A stretch of DNA of 64,000 nucleotides, from assembly GCA_049516395.1 (NCBI GenBank), contig JBEKTD010000012.1, positions 11,761 to 75,760 on the forward strand, in the 5' to 3' direction. Below the pieces are notes generated by a model that saw only the letters and a program-made list of their open reading frames with translations, was not told where the DNA came from and made no database searches. Positions 43,330-51,456 of this stretch are shown piece after piece (the stretch's first letter is position 1; each line of letters opens with the position of its first letter). A program made the translations under genes and the position numbers. Source of the DNA: Fen-1362 sp049516395 (GTDB lineage: Bacteria > Planctomycetota > Phycisphaerae > Sedimentisphaerales > Anaerobacaceae).

Positions 43330-44397
43330 ATGCGTATCGCTATAGACGCAATGGGTGGTGATAATGCACCGGATGCCATCATTTCAGGCGCAGTTGAGGC
43401 CCTTGCTCTGCTCGAAAAAGGCGACGAGGTGATTCTCGTCGGCCCGAGGGAAGTCATTGAGCCAAAGCTGCCAAAAAAGGCCGCCTATCCCGCCACGCTT
43501 ACAATTGTTCATGCGCCTGACGTTATTGGTATGGACGACCCCCCTATCGATTCATTGCGGAAGAAACCCCGCAGCTCGATATCGATTCTTGCCAAATTAG
43601 GCAAGCTGGACCGGGCCGACGCCGTTATTTCCGCAGGCAACACGGGTGCCTGTGTCGCGGCTTTCCAGATGCGTATGCGAAATCTGCAGAGCGTCAACCG
43701 TCCCGGAATCGCGGTGGTTTTCCCAACCTTTGAAGGCCCCGTTACCATTTGCGATGTCGGGGCCAATATCGCCTGCAAGCCAATTAATCTTTATCAGTAC
43801 GCGGTTATGTCTTCGATATACGCACGGGAGCTGTTCGGGATACAAAACCCAAGGGTGGGGCTTATTAGCATCGGCGAGGAAGACGCCAAGGGTAACGAGG
43901 TAGTCAAAAAGGCAAGAGGACTCATAAAACAGGACCCTAAAATCAACTTCATTGGGAACATCGAAGGCAGGGATATCTTCAAGGGCGTCTGCGACGTGGC
44001 AATATGCGAAGGATTCGTGGGAAACGTTATCCTGAAGCTGACCGAGGGGCTTATCGAAGGGCTTGTCAAGGCGATAAAGCAGGAGATTATGACGCATAAG
44101 TTCCGGCTGATAATCGGGCCGATGTTTAAAGGGTTAATGAAACGATTCTTCAAAAAGCACGATTATCACGAATATGGCGGCGCATTGCTGCTCGGCATAA
44201 ACGGCACAGCGTTGATTTGCCACGGGGCAAGCGAAAGCAGGACGATAAAGAACGCCATAATGGCGGCGAAAAAATATCACGGCATAAACATAAACGGTAA
44301 AATTGCCGAATACCTTTCGGCAAGCAACATAGGCGGCGAAGAAGGACAAAACGCCGAACCGGAGGAAGAAGGATTAAGGGCCAGGGATGAGCAATAA
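43330..44397 (+). CDS. plsX: Phosphate acyltransferase PlsX
   Basis: A 355-residue PlsX, which makes acyl-phosphate from acyl-ACP for phospholipid synthesis. The start RIAIDAMGGDNAP and the motif ISAGNTGACVA are characteristic, as is NIEGRDIFKGVCDV. It overlaps fabH by 11 bases, so both are translated from one message. Confidence 0.96.
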   Translation: MRIAIDAMGGDNAPDAIISGAVEALALLEKGDEVILVGPREVIEPKLPKKAAYPATLTIVHAPDVIGMDDPPIDSLRKKPRSSISILAKLGKLDRADAVISAGNTGACVAAFQMRMRNLQSVNRPGIAVVFPTFEGPVTICDVGANIACKPINLYQYAVMSSIYARELFGIQNPRVGLISIGEEDAKGNEVVKKARGLIKQDPKINFIGNIEGRDIFKGVCDVAICEGFVGNVILKLTEGLIEGLVKAIKQEIMTHKFRLIIGPMFKGLMKRFFKKHDYHEYGGALLLGINGTALICHGASESRTIKNAIMAAKKYHGININGKIAEYLSASNIGGEEGQNAEPEEEGLRARDEQ

Positions 44398-45412
44398 GAT
44401 TGAGTCGCACCACTCGGATTTCAACGCGGTAATCACGGGGCATGGTTCATACACGCCGCCCGGAATTCTTACGAATGAAGAACTCGCCAAAATGGTCGAG
44501 ACATCGGATGAATGGATAAAGACACGGACGGGCATCGAGCGCAGGCACATCTGCAAAGATAATGAAAGCACCGCGCAATTAGCGACCGAGGCCGCCAAAA
44601 AAGCTCTTGCCAAAGCCGGGTTACAGCCGGAACAAATAGAGCTTATCATCGTCGCAACAATCACCCCTGAAATGGTATTCCCATCAACAGCGTGCTTTGT
44701 GCAGCAGAACCTCGGCGCCAAGAAAGCATGGGCATTCGACCTTGCGGCGGCGTGCAGCGGCTTCATTTACAGCATTTCAATTGCACAGCAGTTCATCGAA
44801 AGCGGCAGGATTCATAACGCCCTCATTATAGGCGCGGAAACGCTGACCAAAATTACCAACTACAAGGACCGCACAAGTTGCATTCTCTTCGGCGACGGCG
44901 CGGGTGCCATAGTCATCGAGGGTAAGCCGAAAGAAAAGGGGAAAACGCAAAGCGGTATTATTTACAGCACGATGTACACCGACGGCAACTCGTGGCAGGC
45001 GCTGAATTGCCAGGCGTATGGTTCTCGCAATCCTGTAAGCAGACCTCTGGACGACCCGAAAAAGATTTTTATGGAAATCAGGGGACGAGAAGTTTATCAG
45101 CAGGCAGTGCGAAGAATCGTCGAGACGGTAACGGAGTGCTTAGAAAAATGTAAAATCACCCTCGATGACGTTAAAATGATTGTCTCACACCAGATGAACG
45201 CCCGAATCATCGAATCGGCAGCCAAACGGCTGGAACTGCCGGATGATAAAATCTTCATCAATATCAACGAATACGGCAACACTTCCGCGGCTTCAGTGCC
45301 GCTTGCCTTTGACCAGGCCATACGCGAAGGGAAAATCCAGCGTGGAGATATTGTCATCCTGGTCGCTTTCGGCGCAGGTCTTACCTGGGGCGCCAATGTC
45401 ATCCGCTTTTGA
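44387..45412 (+). CDS. fabH: 3-oxoacyl-[acyl-carrier-protein] synthase III
   Basis: A 341-residue FabH, which starts fatty-acid synthesis from acetyl-CoA and malonyl-ACP. The nucleophile is C123 in AAACSGF. His and Asn are in SHQMNARI and EYGNTSAAS. The start overlaps plsX. Its normal downstream partner fabD is on the other strand upstream of rpmF, so this is the end of the plus-strand unit. Confidence 0.95.
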   Translation: MSNKIESHHSDFNAVITGHGSYTPPGILTNEELAKMVETSDEWIKTRTGIERRHICKDNESTAQLATEAAKKALAKAGLQPEQIELIIVATITPEMVFPSTACFVQQNLGAKKAWAFDLAAACSGFIYSISIAQQFIESGRIHNALIIGAETLTKITNYKDRTSCILFGDGAGAIVIEGKPKEKGKTQSGIIYSTMYTDGNSWQALNCQAYGSRNPVSRPLDDPKKIFMEIRGREVYQQAVRRIVETVTECLEKCKITLDDVKMIVSHQMNARIIESAAKRLELPDDKIFININEYGNTSAASVPLAFDQAIREGKIQRGDIVILVAFGAGLTWGANVIRF

Positions 45413-45438
45413 CAACTGCCTCGCGGTTTTGCATCGCG

Positions 45439-46008
45439 TTATTCTTTGCTCGTATCCACAAGAGTGAAGGCGGTGACGTAATTGAACTTCTGGCCGCCAA
45501 GCGATGCGTCGACCATAAGGCCCTTGTCGGTAGCGATGAACACGGCCATACCTGACTGATAATCTGCCTTGGCTGCTGCGCCGGCGGTAGCTGCAACGCC
45601 TGTAACCTGCGCGGAGAAGGTGTATTCATCGGTTTTGAAACTGTCTAAATCGGATTTGTCCCTGAAAAAGACGATTTCGCGGAAATATTCACCGCCAAAA
45701 GAGAAACCGAGTGTTGCCTGTTTCATATCGCAGTAGCCGACTATTTGGCCTTTTTCGTAAACTTCGCCCTTGCCGTAGGCGCCGCCGAGCAAGAATGCCC
45801 CTTTGAAGACCTTCGGCATGACCGTATAGCCATAGGACTGCTTAAAGAACTTATCGATACTTGGGTCTTTTTCCTTGAATATTGCGAGGGCTTCATTGAC
45901 TTGTGCGCTTAGGACGGCCTGTCCTTCGGGTTTTTGGGGAGCAACAGAACAACCCGCGAAAAATAACGACGCCGTCAGTATTATCGTTATAAATCTTATT
46001 GCGTTCAT
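45439..46008 (-). CDS. SYLF/YSC84-domain lipoprotein
   Basis: A 189-residue exported protein with a lipoprotein-like signal ending FFAGC. The rest matches the SYLF (YSC84) lipid-binding family: SYGYTVMPKVFKGAFLLGGA, GYCDMKQATLGFSFGGEYF, and a C-terminal stretch with AVFIATDKGLMVDASLGG. ATG 46008 has AAAGGAG five bases upstream. It converges with fabH, 26 bases between stops. Its role in planctomycetes is not known to me. Confidence 0.87.
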   Translation of the reverse strand: MNAIRFITIILTASLFFAGCSVAPQKPEGQAVLSAQVNEALAIFKEKDPSIDKFFKQSYGYTVMPKVFKGAFLLGGAYGKGEVYEKGQIVGYCDMKQATLGFSFGGEYFREIVFFRDKSDLDSFKTDEYTFSAQVTGVAATAGAAAKADYQSGMAVFIATDKGLMVDASLGGQKFNYVTAFTLVDTSKE

Positions 46009-46101
46009 TTTAGCTCCTTTCGCATAAGTAACAATTTGCTTCATCTTTTACCTCTACGGCAGGCAATTTGCAAGTGTTTTTGAAAAACAAAAAGAGCAGG
46101 G

Positions 46102-47700
46102 TCAGAAAAGCATCGAGTCGGCGAAGGTCGATTGGAAGAAGGGGTCATTGGCAATTTCGACATATTCAATTCGGCGGGCAAGGTCCGCCGCAAGCGCCCG
46201 GAAGCTGGAGCTGACCAGAATCAATTGAGCCCCGGATGAGGCGGCGTTGCCTACGGAGTGGATACGTTCGACAGGGACATTCGGCAGCAGGCCTATGCGA
46301 AGGGCTGATTGCCGACGGATATAATTGCCGAATGCGCCGGCGAGATATATTGCTTTTATATCCGCATCGGCGACCTTGAGGCGATGCTGAAGAATGTGGA
46401 TGCCCGCGCGGATTGCGGACTTGGCAAGCTGAACCTCGCGGATATCCTGCTGGGTGAGATAGACCGCAGGAGTATGGCCTTTGTAAGCGAGGACAAAAAC
46501 GAGGCCTTCATCTTTGGGATGAGAATGTGCGCGTTTAATTTTGGTTATACGTTTCGCAATGGCCGAGGGGAGGGATGTTTTGAATTTGAATCGGCCTGTA
46601 AAATCAATGACGCCCGAATCGAGCATAACAGCGACGGCATCGATAAGGCCTGAGCCGCAAATGGAAACGGGCTTGCCCCCCCCTATTACGTCGATGGCAA
46701 TATTGTGTTTGTCGAGAACAACGGCCTCGATTGCGCCGTCGGCAGCCCTTGAGCCACAGGTGATTCTTGCGCCTTCAAATGCAGGCCCCGCGGCACAACT
46801 TGCGGCAATTAGCTTGTCTTTTGTGCCGAGTAAAACTTCGCCGTTGGTTCCTATGTCGATTACAAGGGTCATCTGGTCTGCGGAATCGAGCGACGTCGCC
46901 AGGGCAACGGCAGTAGTATCGGCTCCGACAAAGCCGGCGATATTGGCGACAGTGTGAACATTACCCGCGGGATTAACTCGCAGACCAATATCGGCTGGAG
47001 TGGAATCACTGGCATCGAGCGAAAATGCCTTATACGGCGCCTCGCCAAGCTGAGTTACGAGCAATCGAAGGAAGATATGATGCATCGTAGTATTGCCGAC
47101 AACGCAGGTTTCATATATGTCGTTACTTTTAGCATTGGCCTGCCGGCAACAATCGTCGATTAGTTCGTTGAGCCGGCCGACAATTAACTCGTTCAGCTCT
47201 TTTAATTTTGCGTCGGTCCCGGCGTAGCCAATTCTGGAGATTACGTCGTCGCCGAATTTGGTTTGCGGATTAAGGGTGGCACAGGTTGCTAAGAGCCGGC
47301 CCGTTTTCATATCTATCAGTTTGACAACAACGGTTGTGGTGCCAATATCGACCGCCAGACCAAGTATGGGATGACTGCCGACGGCAGAAAGGTATTTCTT
47401 ATAAATATCGGCTTCGGCGGCGTCTTTGCGGGCGGCCCCCTCGGTGAGGATTTTGTGCTCAACGAAACGGGAATCGGGCGGGACAAGAACCGTAAGATTT
47501 TCGGTAACGTGATATTGGCAGGCAAGAACGGTTTGGCCCGCCGGTTGAAGGACGACGGCGCATTTGCCACAGGTGCCCTTCTCACCGCAGATAGTATTGA
47601 GAACGATACCCGCCAACCCCGCGGCCTCCAACAGCGTTGCGCCGGGGTGAATGGAAACCTGCCTGCCGTCGGGCTGAAAGGTAACGGTAAAATGCTTCAT
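46102..47700 (-). CDS. Corrinoid-protein reductive activator, 2Fe-2S plus ASKHA domain (DUF4445)
   Basis: A 532-residue RACE-type protein. The N-terminus is a plant-type ferredoxin with cysteines C38, C44, C47 and C61. An ASKHA ATPase-like domain follows (LGLAVDIGTTTVVVKLIDM, VVGNTTMHH, LVIDIGTNGEVLLG, LAGAFGNYI). These proteins use ATP to reduce inactive Co(II) corrinoid on methyltransferase partners. ATG 47700 opens MKHFTVTFQPDGR. No corrinoid protein or methyltransferase is nearby, so the partner is not identified. Confidence 0.9.
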   Translation of the reverse strand: MKHFTVTFQPDGRQVSIHPGATLLEAAGLAGIVLNTICGEKGTCGKCAVVLQPAGQTVLACQYHVTENLTVLVPPDSRFVEHKILTEGAARKDAAEADIYKKYLSAVGSHPILGLAVDIGTTTVVVKLIDMKTGRLLATCATLNPQTKFGDDVISRIGYAGTDAKLKELNELIVGRLNELIDDCCRQANAKSNDIYETCVVGNTTMHHIFLRLLVTQLGEAPYKAFSLDASDSTPADIGLRVNPAGNVHTVANIAGFVGADTTAVALATSLDSADQMTLVIDIGTNGEVLLGTKDKLIAASCAAGPAFEGARITCGSRAADGAIEAVVLDKHNIAIDVIGGGKPVSICGSGLIDAVAVMLDSGVIDFTGRFKFKTSLPSAIAKRITKIKRAHSHPKDEGLVFVLAYKGHTPAVYLTQQDIREVQLAKSAIRAGIHILQHRLKVADADIKAIYLAGAFGNYIRRQSALRIGLLPNVPVERIHSVGNAASSGAQLILVSSSFRALAADLARRIEYVEIANDPFFQSTFADSMLF

Positions 47701-47720
47701 TTTTCTGACCGCTACTCATA

Positions 47721-47770
47721 AGCCCCCAGGTTTAACCTGGGGGTTAACCCCCAACATAAAGTTGGGGGCT
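47721..47770. repeat. Double GC-rich hairpin element
   Basis: Two back-to-back stem-loops occur: CCCCCAGG to CCTGGGGG (47723-47743) and CCCCCAAC to GTTGGGGG (47748-47768). The outer AGCCCCC and GGGGGCT can also pair, so the folds exclude one another. It lies between the RACE-gene start and the stop of the 27-residue gene. A related element is at 55608-55646. Confidence 0.6.
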
Positions 47771-47773
47771 CGC

Positions 47774-47857
47774 TTACCAGCTTATCTTGTGGCGAATTTT
47801 CCACTTCTGGTGGCGCTTTTTGCTTCCGATTTTGCGCCTGCGTCTTGGTTTTGCCAT
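47774..47857 (-). CDS. 27-residue highly basic peptide, possibly of the AURKAIP1/COX24 (DUF1713) type
   Basis: The peptide begins MAKPRRRRKIGSKKRHQKWK and ends IRHKISW. More than half the residues are basic. It fits loosely the KRRKK..K..KK..RHK pattern of the small ribosome-associated COX24-like family. ATG 47857 is preceded by ACGGAG with a 10-base gap. It is too short to be sure of from statistics alone; composition, ribosome site and isolated position support it. The GC-rich hairpin element right after the stop could end transcription. Confidence 0.6.
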   Translation of the reverse strand: MAKPRRRRKIGSKKRHQKWKIRHKISW

Positions 47858-48008
47858 ACTATACTTACTCCGTCAATCCAAACATACAATCAAAAATAAC
47901 CCTGTTTATTATACCGGGCGTTTGATAATATAAGAAAAGCGATGAAATGTCAAAGTGCAAATTGGTTTATGCGAATAATCTTTGCCCCAGGCAAGCGGAG
48001 AAACTTAT

Positions 48009-48329
48009 ATGATTCAGTGCACACAGTGCGAATTATGCGAAATCGGGCCTGACGGCAGGCGTGTATTCAAATGCGACCCCTTCTCGAATATCAAGGAGCC
48101 GGAGTGCGTCGCAAAGTGGCAGCTGATTCGGCTTGATATGCTGTTAGTCAGCTATCAGAGTATGATGCGATGGCAAAAAGAGATGGAGCCGATGCAGCGG
48201 AAAATGATGAAATACGTCGAGAGGGAAATGACCGATATTGACGAAAGCGACAAGTGGAAAATAGACGAGGATGAGCCGCCGGAAGATAAGGGCGAAGAGC
48301 CGAAGCCGGACGACCCAAGAAAACTTTAG
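48009..48329 (+). CDS. Small conserved-looking protein with zinc-finger-like cysteines
   Basis: A 106-residue protein starting MIQCTQCELCEIGPDGRRVF. Cysteines at 4, 7 and 10, then two more in FKCDP and PECVAKW, form a possible zinc or metal site. The middle is a charged helix with many Met, and the tail is very acidic and Pro-rich. GCGGAG eight bases before ATG 48009 supports this start over the frame from 47982. I do not know its function. The gene stands alone on the plus strand. Confidence 0.7.
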   Translation: MIQCTQCELCEIGPDGRRVFKCDPFSNIKEPECVAKWQLIRLDMLLVSYQSMMRWQKEMEPMQRKMMKYVEREMTDIDESDKWKIDEDEPPEDKGEEPKPDDPRKL

Positions 48330-48349
48330 GATTGCGGATTTTGGACAAG
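48329..48349. repeat. Short GGATTGC-type heptanucleotide repeat
   Basis: GGATTGC, GGATTTT and GGACAAG follow the stop codon of the preceding gene in 7-base phase. This is the GATTGC unit of 1512-1532, 16744-16778 and 63087-63107. Confidence 0.45.
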
Positions 48350-48410
48350 AATGAGTCCCCTGTTGTAAAACCAAATGAGAAAATTCACTGGGATGACGTT
48401 GTGAGCCAAT

Positions 48411-49568
48411 TTATTGTCGCGATGCAGAGAATGCCCCGTTGGTCGCAGCTGCCCCGCGAATCGCGGCATCTCTGACAGAGTAGATGATATTCATCACTTC
48501 ATCCCTATTTTTGATGTCCTCGCTAAGTGTAAGAAGCTTGTTGATTTGCTCCCAAAGCCATTTTTCATCGACCTTGGCGGGCGGGGTAAGATATAAAGGC
48601 ATACCCGGGACACAATAAGCGCCTTCCGGCAGCACTTCTTCGACCTTTTCGCCCTTGCCATCAACAAAACTCATATGCTCTTTTGCAAATCCCTCGACAT
48701 CCTCCACGCCAAGCTCCTTACAAACGAGCGACGCAAGCGACTTAATATCAATGGGAGCAACAGAGGAGGGCAAAATACCAAAGGCGTGGCCACCGCGGCA
48801 GAAGGCAGCGAACCTCAAAAAGAGCTTTGCGGCTGTGGCCGGACAGGAAAACCTGCGTTTGGGAATTTGACCATCGATAACGCGAATACGAATTGGTTTG
48901 CCTGTTTTTACGCCGTCTATTAATGAACGCAGGAAATACGAACCGCCCGTGGAGCAGATATTGACTAATTGAAGGGTTCCAAAACGAATCCTCGGGAAAT
49001 TCGATGCCGTTTGTCTTACCAAAAAATCGAGGCAGAATTTTGTAACGTCATAAACACTTGAAGGAGTATTGGCCTTTTCAGAAGAGATAAAAATACAGAC
49101 CTGCATAGACGGACAATCGGCTGCGGCCTTGAGAATGTTGTGATTGCCACGGATATTGGTAACTATGAACGCTTCAGGAGAAATGTTTGAAAGTTTGACG
49201 GAGGTCCTTGCGGCAAAACTGAAACACACGGTCGGCTTATAAACTTCGAATATCGATCGCATCCACTTCTCGTCGGCGATATCCCCGATTTCGTAGTGGA
49301 CTTTCGATGATTCGAGGGGCTTGTCTTCAAGTGACTCGACGACGTCGTACATCGCTTTTTCGCTTGCGTCAACAAAGACAAAACTCTCAACACCCTTATT
49401 TCTCATAAGCCCGAACAACTCACGTCCTATCCGGTTGCCTATGCCGATAATCAGGACTACGGCCCCTTTAATGAAACGAAAATCCTCATCGGACAGCTCG
49501 AACTTCTCCAGTTCATTGGAATCAAGATAAGATTTAATAAGGACTTGTTCTTCGTTTTTTGTCAGCAT
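48411..49568 (-). CDS. Polysaccharide biosynthesis epimerase/dehydratase, CapD/FlaA1-like
   Basis: A 385-residue Rossmann protein of the Polysacc_synt_2 type. The NAD loop is GIGNRIGREL, followed by VFVDASEKAMYDVVESL. A YxxxK catalytic pair is seen in SVYDVTKF. Classic members carry out 4,6-dehydration or 5-epimerisation of UDP-GlcNAc. Here the sequence around the active site is somewhat diverged, so the substrate is uncertain. ATG 49568 has GGGG six bases upstream. No glycosyltransferase cluster is adjacent. Confidence 0.75.
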   Translation of the reverse strand: MLTKNEEQVLIKSYLDSNELEKFELSDEDFRFIKGAVVLIIGIGNRIGRELFGLMRNKGVESFVFVDASEKAMYDVVESLEDKPLESSKVHYEIGDIADEKWMRSIFEVYKPTVCFSFAARTSVKLSNISPEAFIVTNIRGNHNILKAAADCPSMQVCIFISSEKANTPSSVYDVTKFCLDFLVRQTASNFPRIRFGTLQLVNICSTGGSYFLRSLIDGVKTGKPIRIRVIDGQIPKRRFSCPATAAKLFLRFAAFCRGGHAFGILPSSVAPIDIKSLASLVCKELGVEDVEGFAKEHMSFVDGKGEKVEEVLPEGAYCVPGMPLYLTPPAKVDEKWLWEQINKLLTLSEDIKNRDEVMNIIYSVRDAAIRGAAATNGAFSASRQ

Positions 49569-49884
49569 TACATTCCCCACGTCAAATAACCGTTACAGGC
49601 GTCAAAACCCATACACGGACAGGCATTAAAAACAGGAAACAGCACAGAATTGATAACCGGCAAGTTACTGAATTGACTAAATAATACGGCTGTTTTGACC
49701 GACATATACAATACCCGAATATATAATTTTTGCAGCAACTGTTGACCGCACAAATTACAATAGTATAATCGGCTAAATGGCCTTAAAAAGCAATAGGGCA
49801 GCGAATAAAATACAACATCAATTGAAATTCCAACACTGCCAATAAGGCACAAAGTCGAATTTAATCAACATAAGTAAGGATTGT
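49569..49884. other. Intergenic region with regulator leader, no protein gene seen
   Basis: The region lies between the divergent epimerase-like gene and the HTH regulator. It holds a strong plus-strand promoter (49742-49769) about 115 bases before a micro-ORF. A minus-strand frame at 49568-49852 is rejected on composition. Confidence 0.5.
49742..49769 (+). promoter_or_regulatory. Near-consensus sigma-70 promoter for the HTH-regulator transcript
   Basis: TTGACC at 49742-49747, 16-base spacer, and a perfect TATAAT at 49764-49769. Transcription would start near 49776, giving a leader of about 210 bases before the regulator, with a micro-ORF inside. Confidence 0.65.
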
Positions 49885-49986
49885 ATGTTGAATATTTTCA
49901 TCATAACCTGCTTTTCTGTCCTGGAATATCACCCTGGGGGTCATCTCGTGGTCCAACCCGTCAAAATTAGGCAAGAGGTGTATTAA
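49885..49986 (+). CDS. 33-residue upstream ORF overlapping the regulator start
   Basis: The peptide begins MLNIFIITCFSVLEYHPGG and ends VKIRQEVY. AAGGA lies four bases before ATG 49885. Its stop TAA overlaps the ATG of the next gene by one base (TAATG). Such an arrangement usually couples translation of the second gene to the first. Whether the peptide itself acts is unknown. Confidence 0.5.
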   Translation: MLNIFIITCFSVLEYHPGGHLVVQPVKIRQEVY

Positions 49987-51080
49987 TGATAATAAAAATG
50001 CGTCTAAAAAAACTGCTCCAGGAGCATAATTTGTATAAACGAGGCATTATGCAGATTATGGCCAAGGACCTGGGGCTGCACAGACAGACAATTTCGAAGA
50101 TGTTCAACGACGAAATCGGAACCATATCCACCGGCACTTTAAGCAAGATTTGCTCCTGGCTGATAGAAAACGATGTGCCCGCAAAGTCGCTGCCTGCGGC
50201 GCTTTTCGGTCGAGGTCGGGGCAAATTATGGCAGGAATTCGCGGAGAAGGAAAAATGCAACTGCTTCATAGGTGAATATCACGAGCCGCGGGAACGGGAG
50301 GTGCTTTGGAAGTGGCTCAGCCGGAGTGATACGACCGCGCTTGGATTTTTCGCCCAGCAATTATCGACGCCGCAGGAGGATAATGTCTCGACGCCGGGGC
50401 TGTTTTTTGAATATATACCATTTCATTACCCCTTGCAAAGCTACGATGTCAGACAGGAACCTTTGGCGCAGGACATACAAAGAAGCGGCAAAATCTTTCA
50501 GAAGATGCTGTCGGACAAAAACACCTCCTCGATATTAATCGGCAGCCAGAGGGTCAACTATCTGCTTGAGCATTTCGTGGCTAACTTATTCAAATGCACG
50601 CCCTTCGCTTCTGCTGCACAACTTCAGGTGCCGTGGTTTACGGTGTATCGGGAAAGTGACCATATGGTGCCAAGCTGTTTCGGAGGCAAAATCAGGCCCG
50701 GGGGCGGAAAAGAATGTTCGATGCCGGGGCTGCATTACATCAACGAAAGGGGCAAATGGGTGGCTTTCCCCTGGCATTTGCATGAGCAGGACGGCGGAGT
50801 AGTGATTATTGTTCGCGACAATGAAAAAGACACGATGAGTATGGCAGTATTCGGCTTCGGAGGGCTGACAACCGAGGCAATAGCCAGGGCTACAGTCCTT
50901 CAGGAGGAAAAATTTATTGAGCCGCAATGGGAGACAGGCAGCAGGGAAATCGGGGTTTTTATCTGCTTAGTGAAATACCAGGTGGATCATCTGCCCGGGG
51001 AACCAGAGGAAACGGTTACCCCGACGAACACAGAAATAATACCGATGAAAGAAAAAGTGTTGAAGCAGTTCCTGCTCTGA
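49986..51080 (+). CDS. HTH regulator with a large uncharacterised C-terminal domain
   Basis: A 364-residue protein. Residues about 18-55 form a Cro/XRE-like helix-turn-helix (QIMAKDLGLHRQTISKMF). The rest, about 280 residues, is a domain I do not recognise, containing GLFFEYIPFHYPLQSYDV, an SSILIGSQRVNYLLEHF region and FGGLTTEAIARA near the end. GAGG lies seven bases before ATG. The uORF and strong upstream promoter point to controlled expression. It could sense a metabolite or a stored protein state, but nothing in the sequence says which. Confidence 0.75.
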   Translation: MIIKMRLKKLLQEHNLYKRGIMQIMAKDLGLHRQTISKMFNDEIGTISTGTLSKICSWLIENDVPAKSLPAALFGRGRGKLWQEFAEKEKCNCFIGEYHEPREREVLWKWLSRSDTTALGFFAQQLSTPQEDNVSTPGLFFEYIPFHYPLQSYDVRQEPLAQDIQRSGKIFQKMLSDKNTSSILIGSQRVNYLLEHFVANLFKCTPFASAAQLQVPWFTVYRESDHMVPSCFGGKIRPGGGKECSMPGLHYINERGKWVAFPWHLHEQDGGVVIIVRDNEKDTMSMAVFGFGGLTTEAIARATVLQEEKFIEPQWETGSREIGVFICLVKYQVDHLPGEPEETVTPTNTEIIPMKEKVLKQFLL

Positions 51081-51099
51081 CGGTCGTTATTATGCCTAA

Positions 51100-51136
51100 G
51101 CAATACAGCCCCCCCTCCGATGAAGGGCTGTATTGC
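51100..51136. terminator. 12-pair hairpin between convergent genes
   Basis: GCAATACAGCCC and GGGCTGTATTGC form a perfect 12-pair stem with a 13-base C-rich loop. It lies between the regulator stop and the stop of the nine-cysteine peptide. There is no U-run on either strand, so termination or RNA stabilisation is likely but not certain. Confidence 0.5.
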
Positions 51137-51163
51137 CGCAACAGTGTAGCGTTAAGGAAGGTA

Positions 51164-51289
51164 TTATTGCTGGGATTTTTTCTTATTACAGGTGCATTTA
51201 TCCGCTGGCTTGTTACAGCCGGAACAGACACCATCGATTATTTCTTTGCCGCATTTCTTGCAAGGCGAACATCCACACGTCTGACACAT
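51164..51289 (-). CDS. 41-residue nine-cysteine peptide
   Basis: The peptide begins MCQTCGCSPCKKCGKEIIDG and continues VCSGCNKPADKCTC, ending KKKSQQ. Nine cysteines in CxxC and CxC spacing suggest binding of zinc or an Fe-S cluster, or a metallothionein-like role. AGGA lies eight bases before ATG 51289, and the gene is divergent from hemL. It is highly regular for such a short frame. The exact function is unknown. Confidence 0.7.
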   Translation of the reverse strand: MCQTCGCSPCKKCGKEIIDGVCSGCNKPADKCTCNKKKSQQ

Positions 51290-51456
51290 TGCAAAAATCC
51301 TAAATGCTTTTTTTTATGAGCATCACTTTATATGTAAAATTATACTATTTGACGAATCTGGAGAACATTGGGAGATTGCCTATTTGTCGGTTCTCAAAAA
51401 CTTATCAGACAGATTAACAATTGACGGCCGGATATTGGCGGATTAGGATTTCGGGT

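Noticed and set aside
49568..49852. 94-codon minus-strand frame upstream of the epimerase-like gene
   Set aside because: Overlaps the regulator promoter and has an unnatural Cys/Phe/Leu-rich composition.
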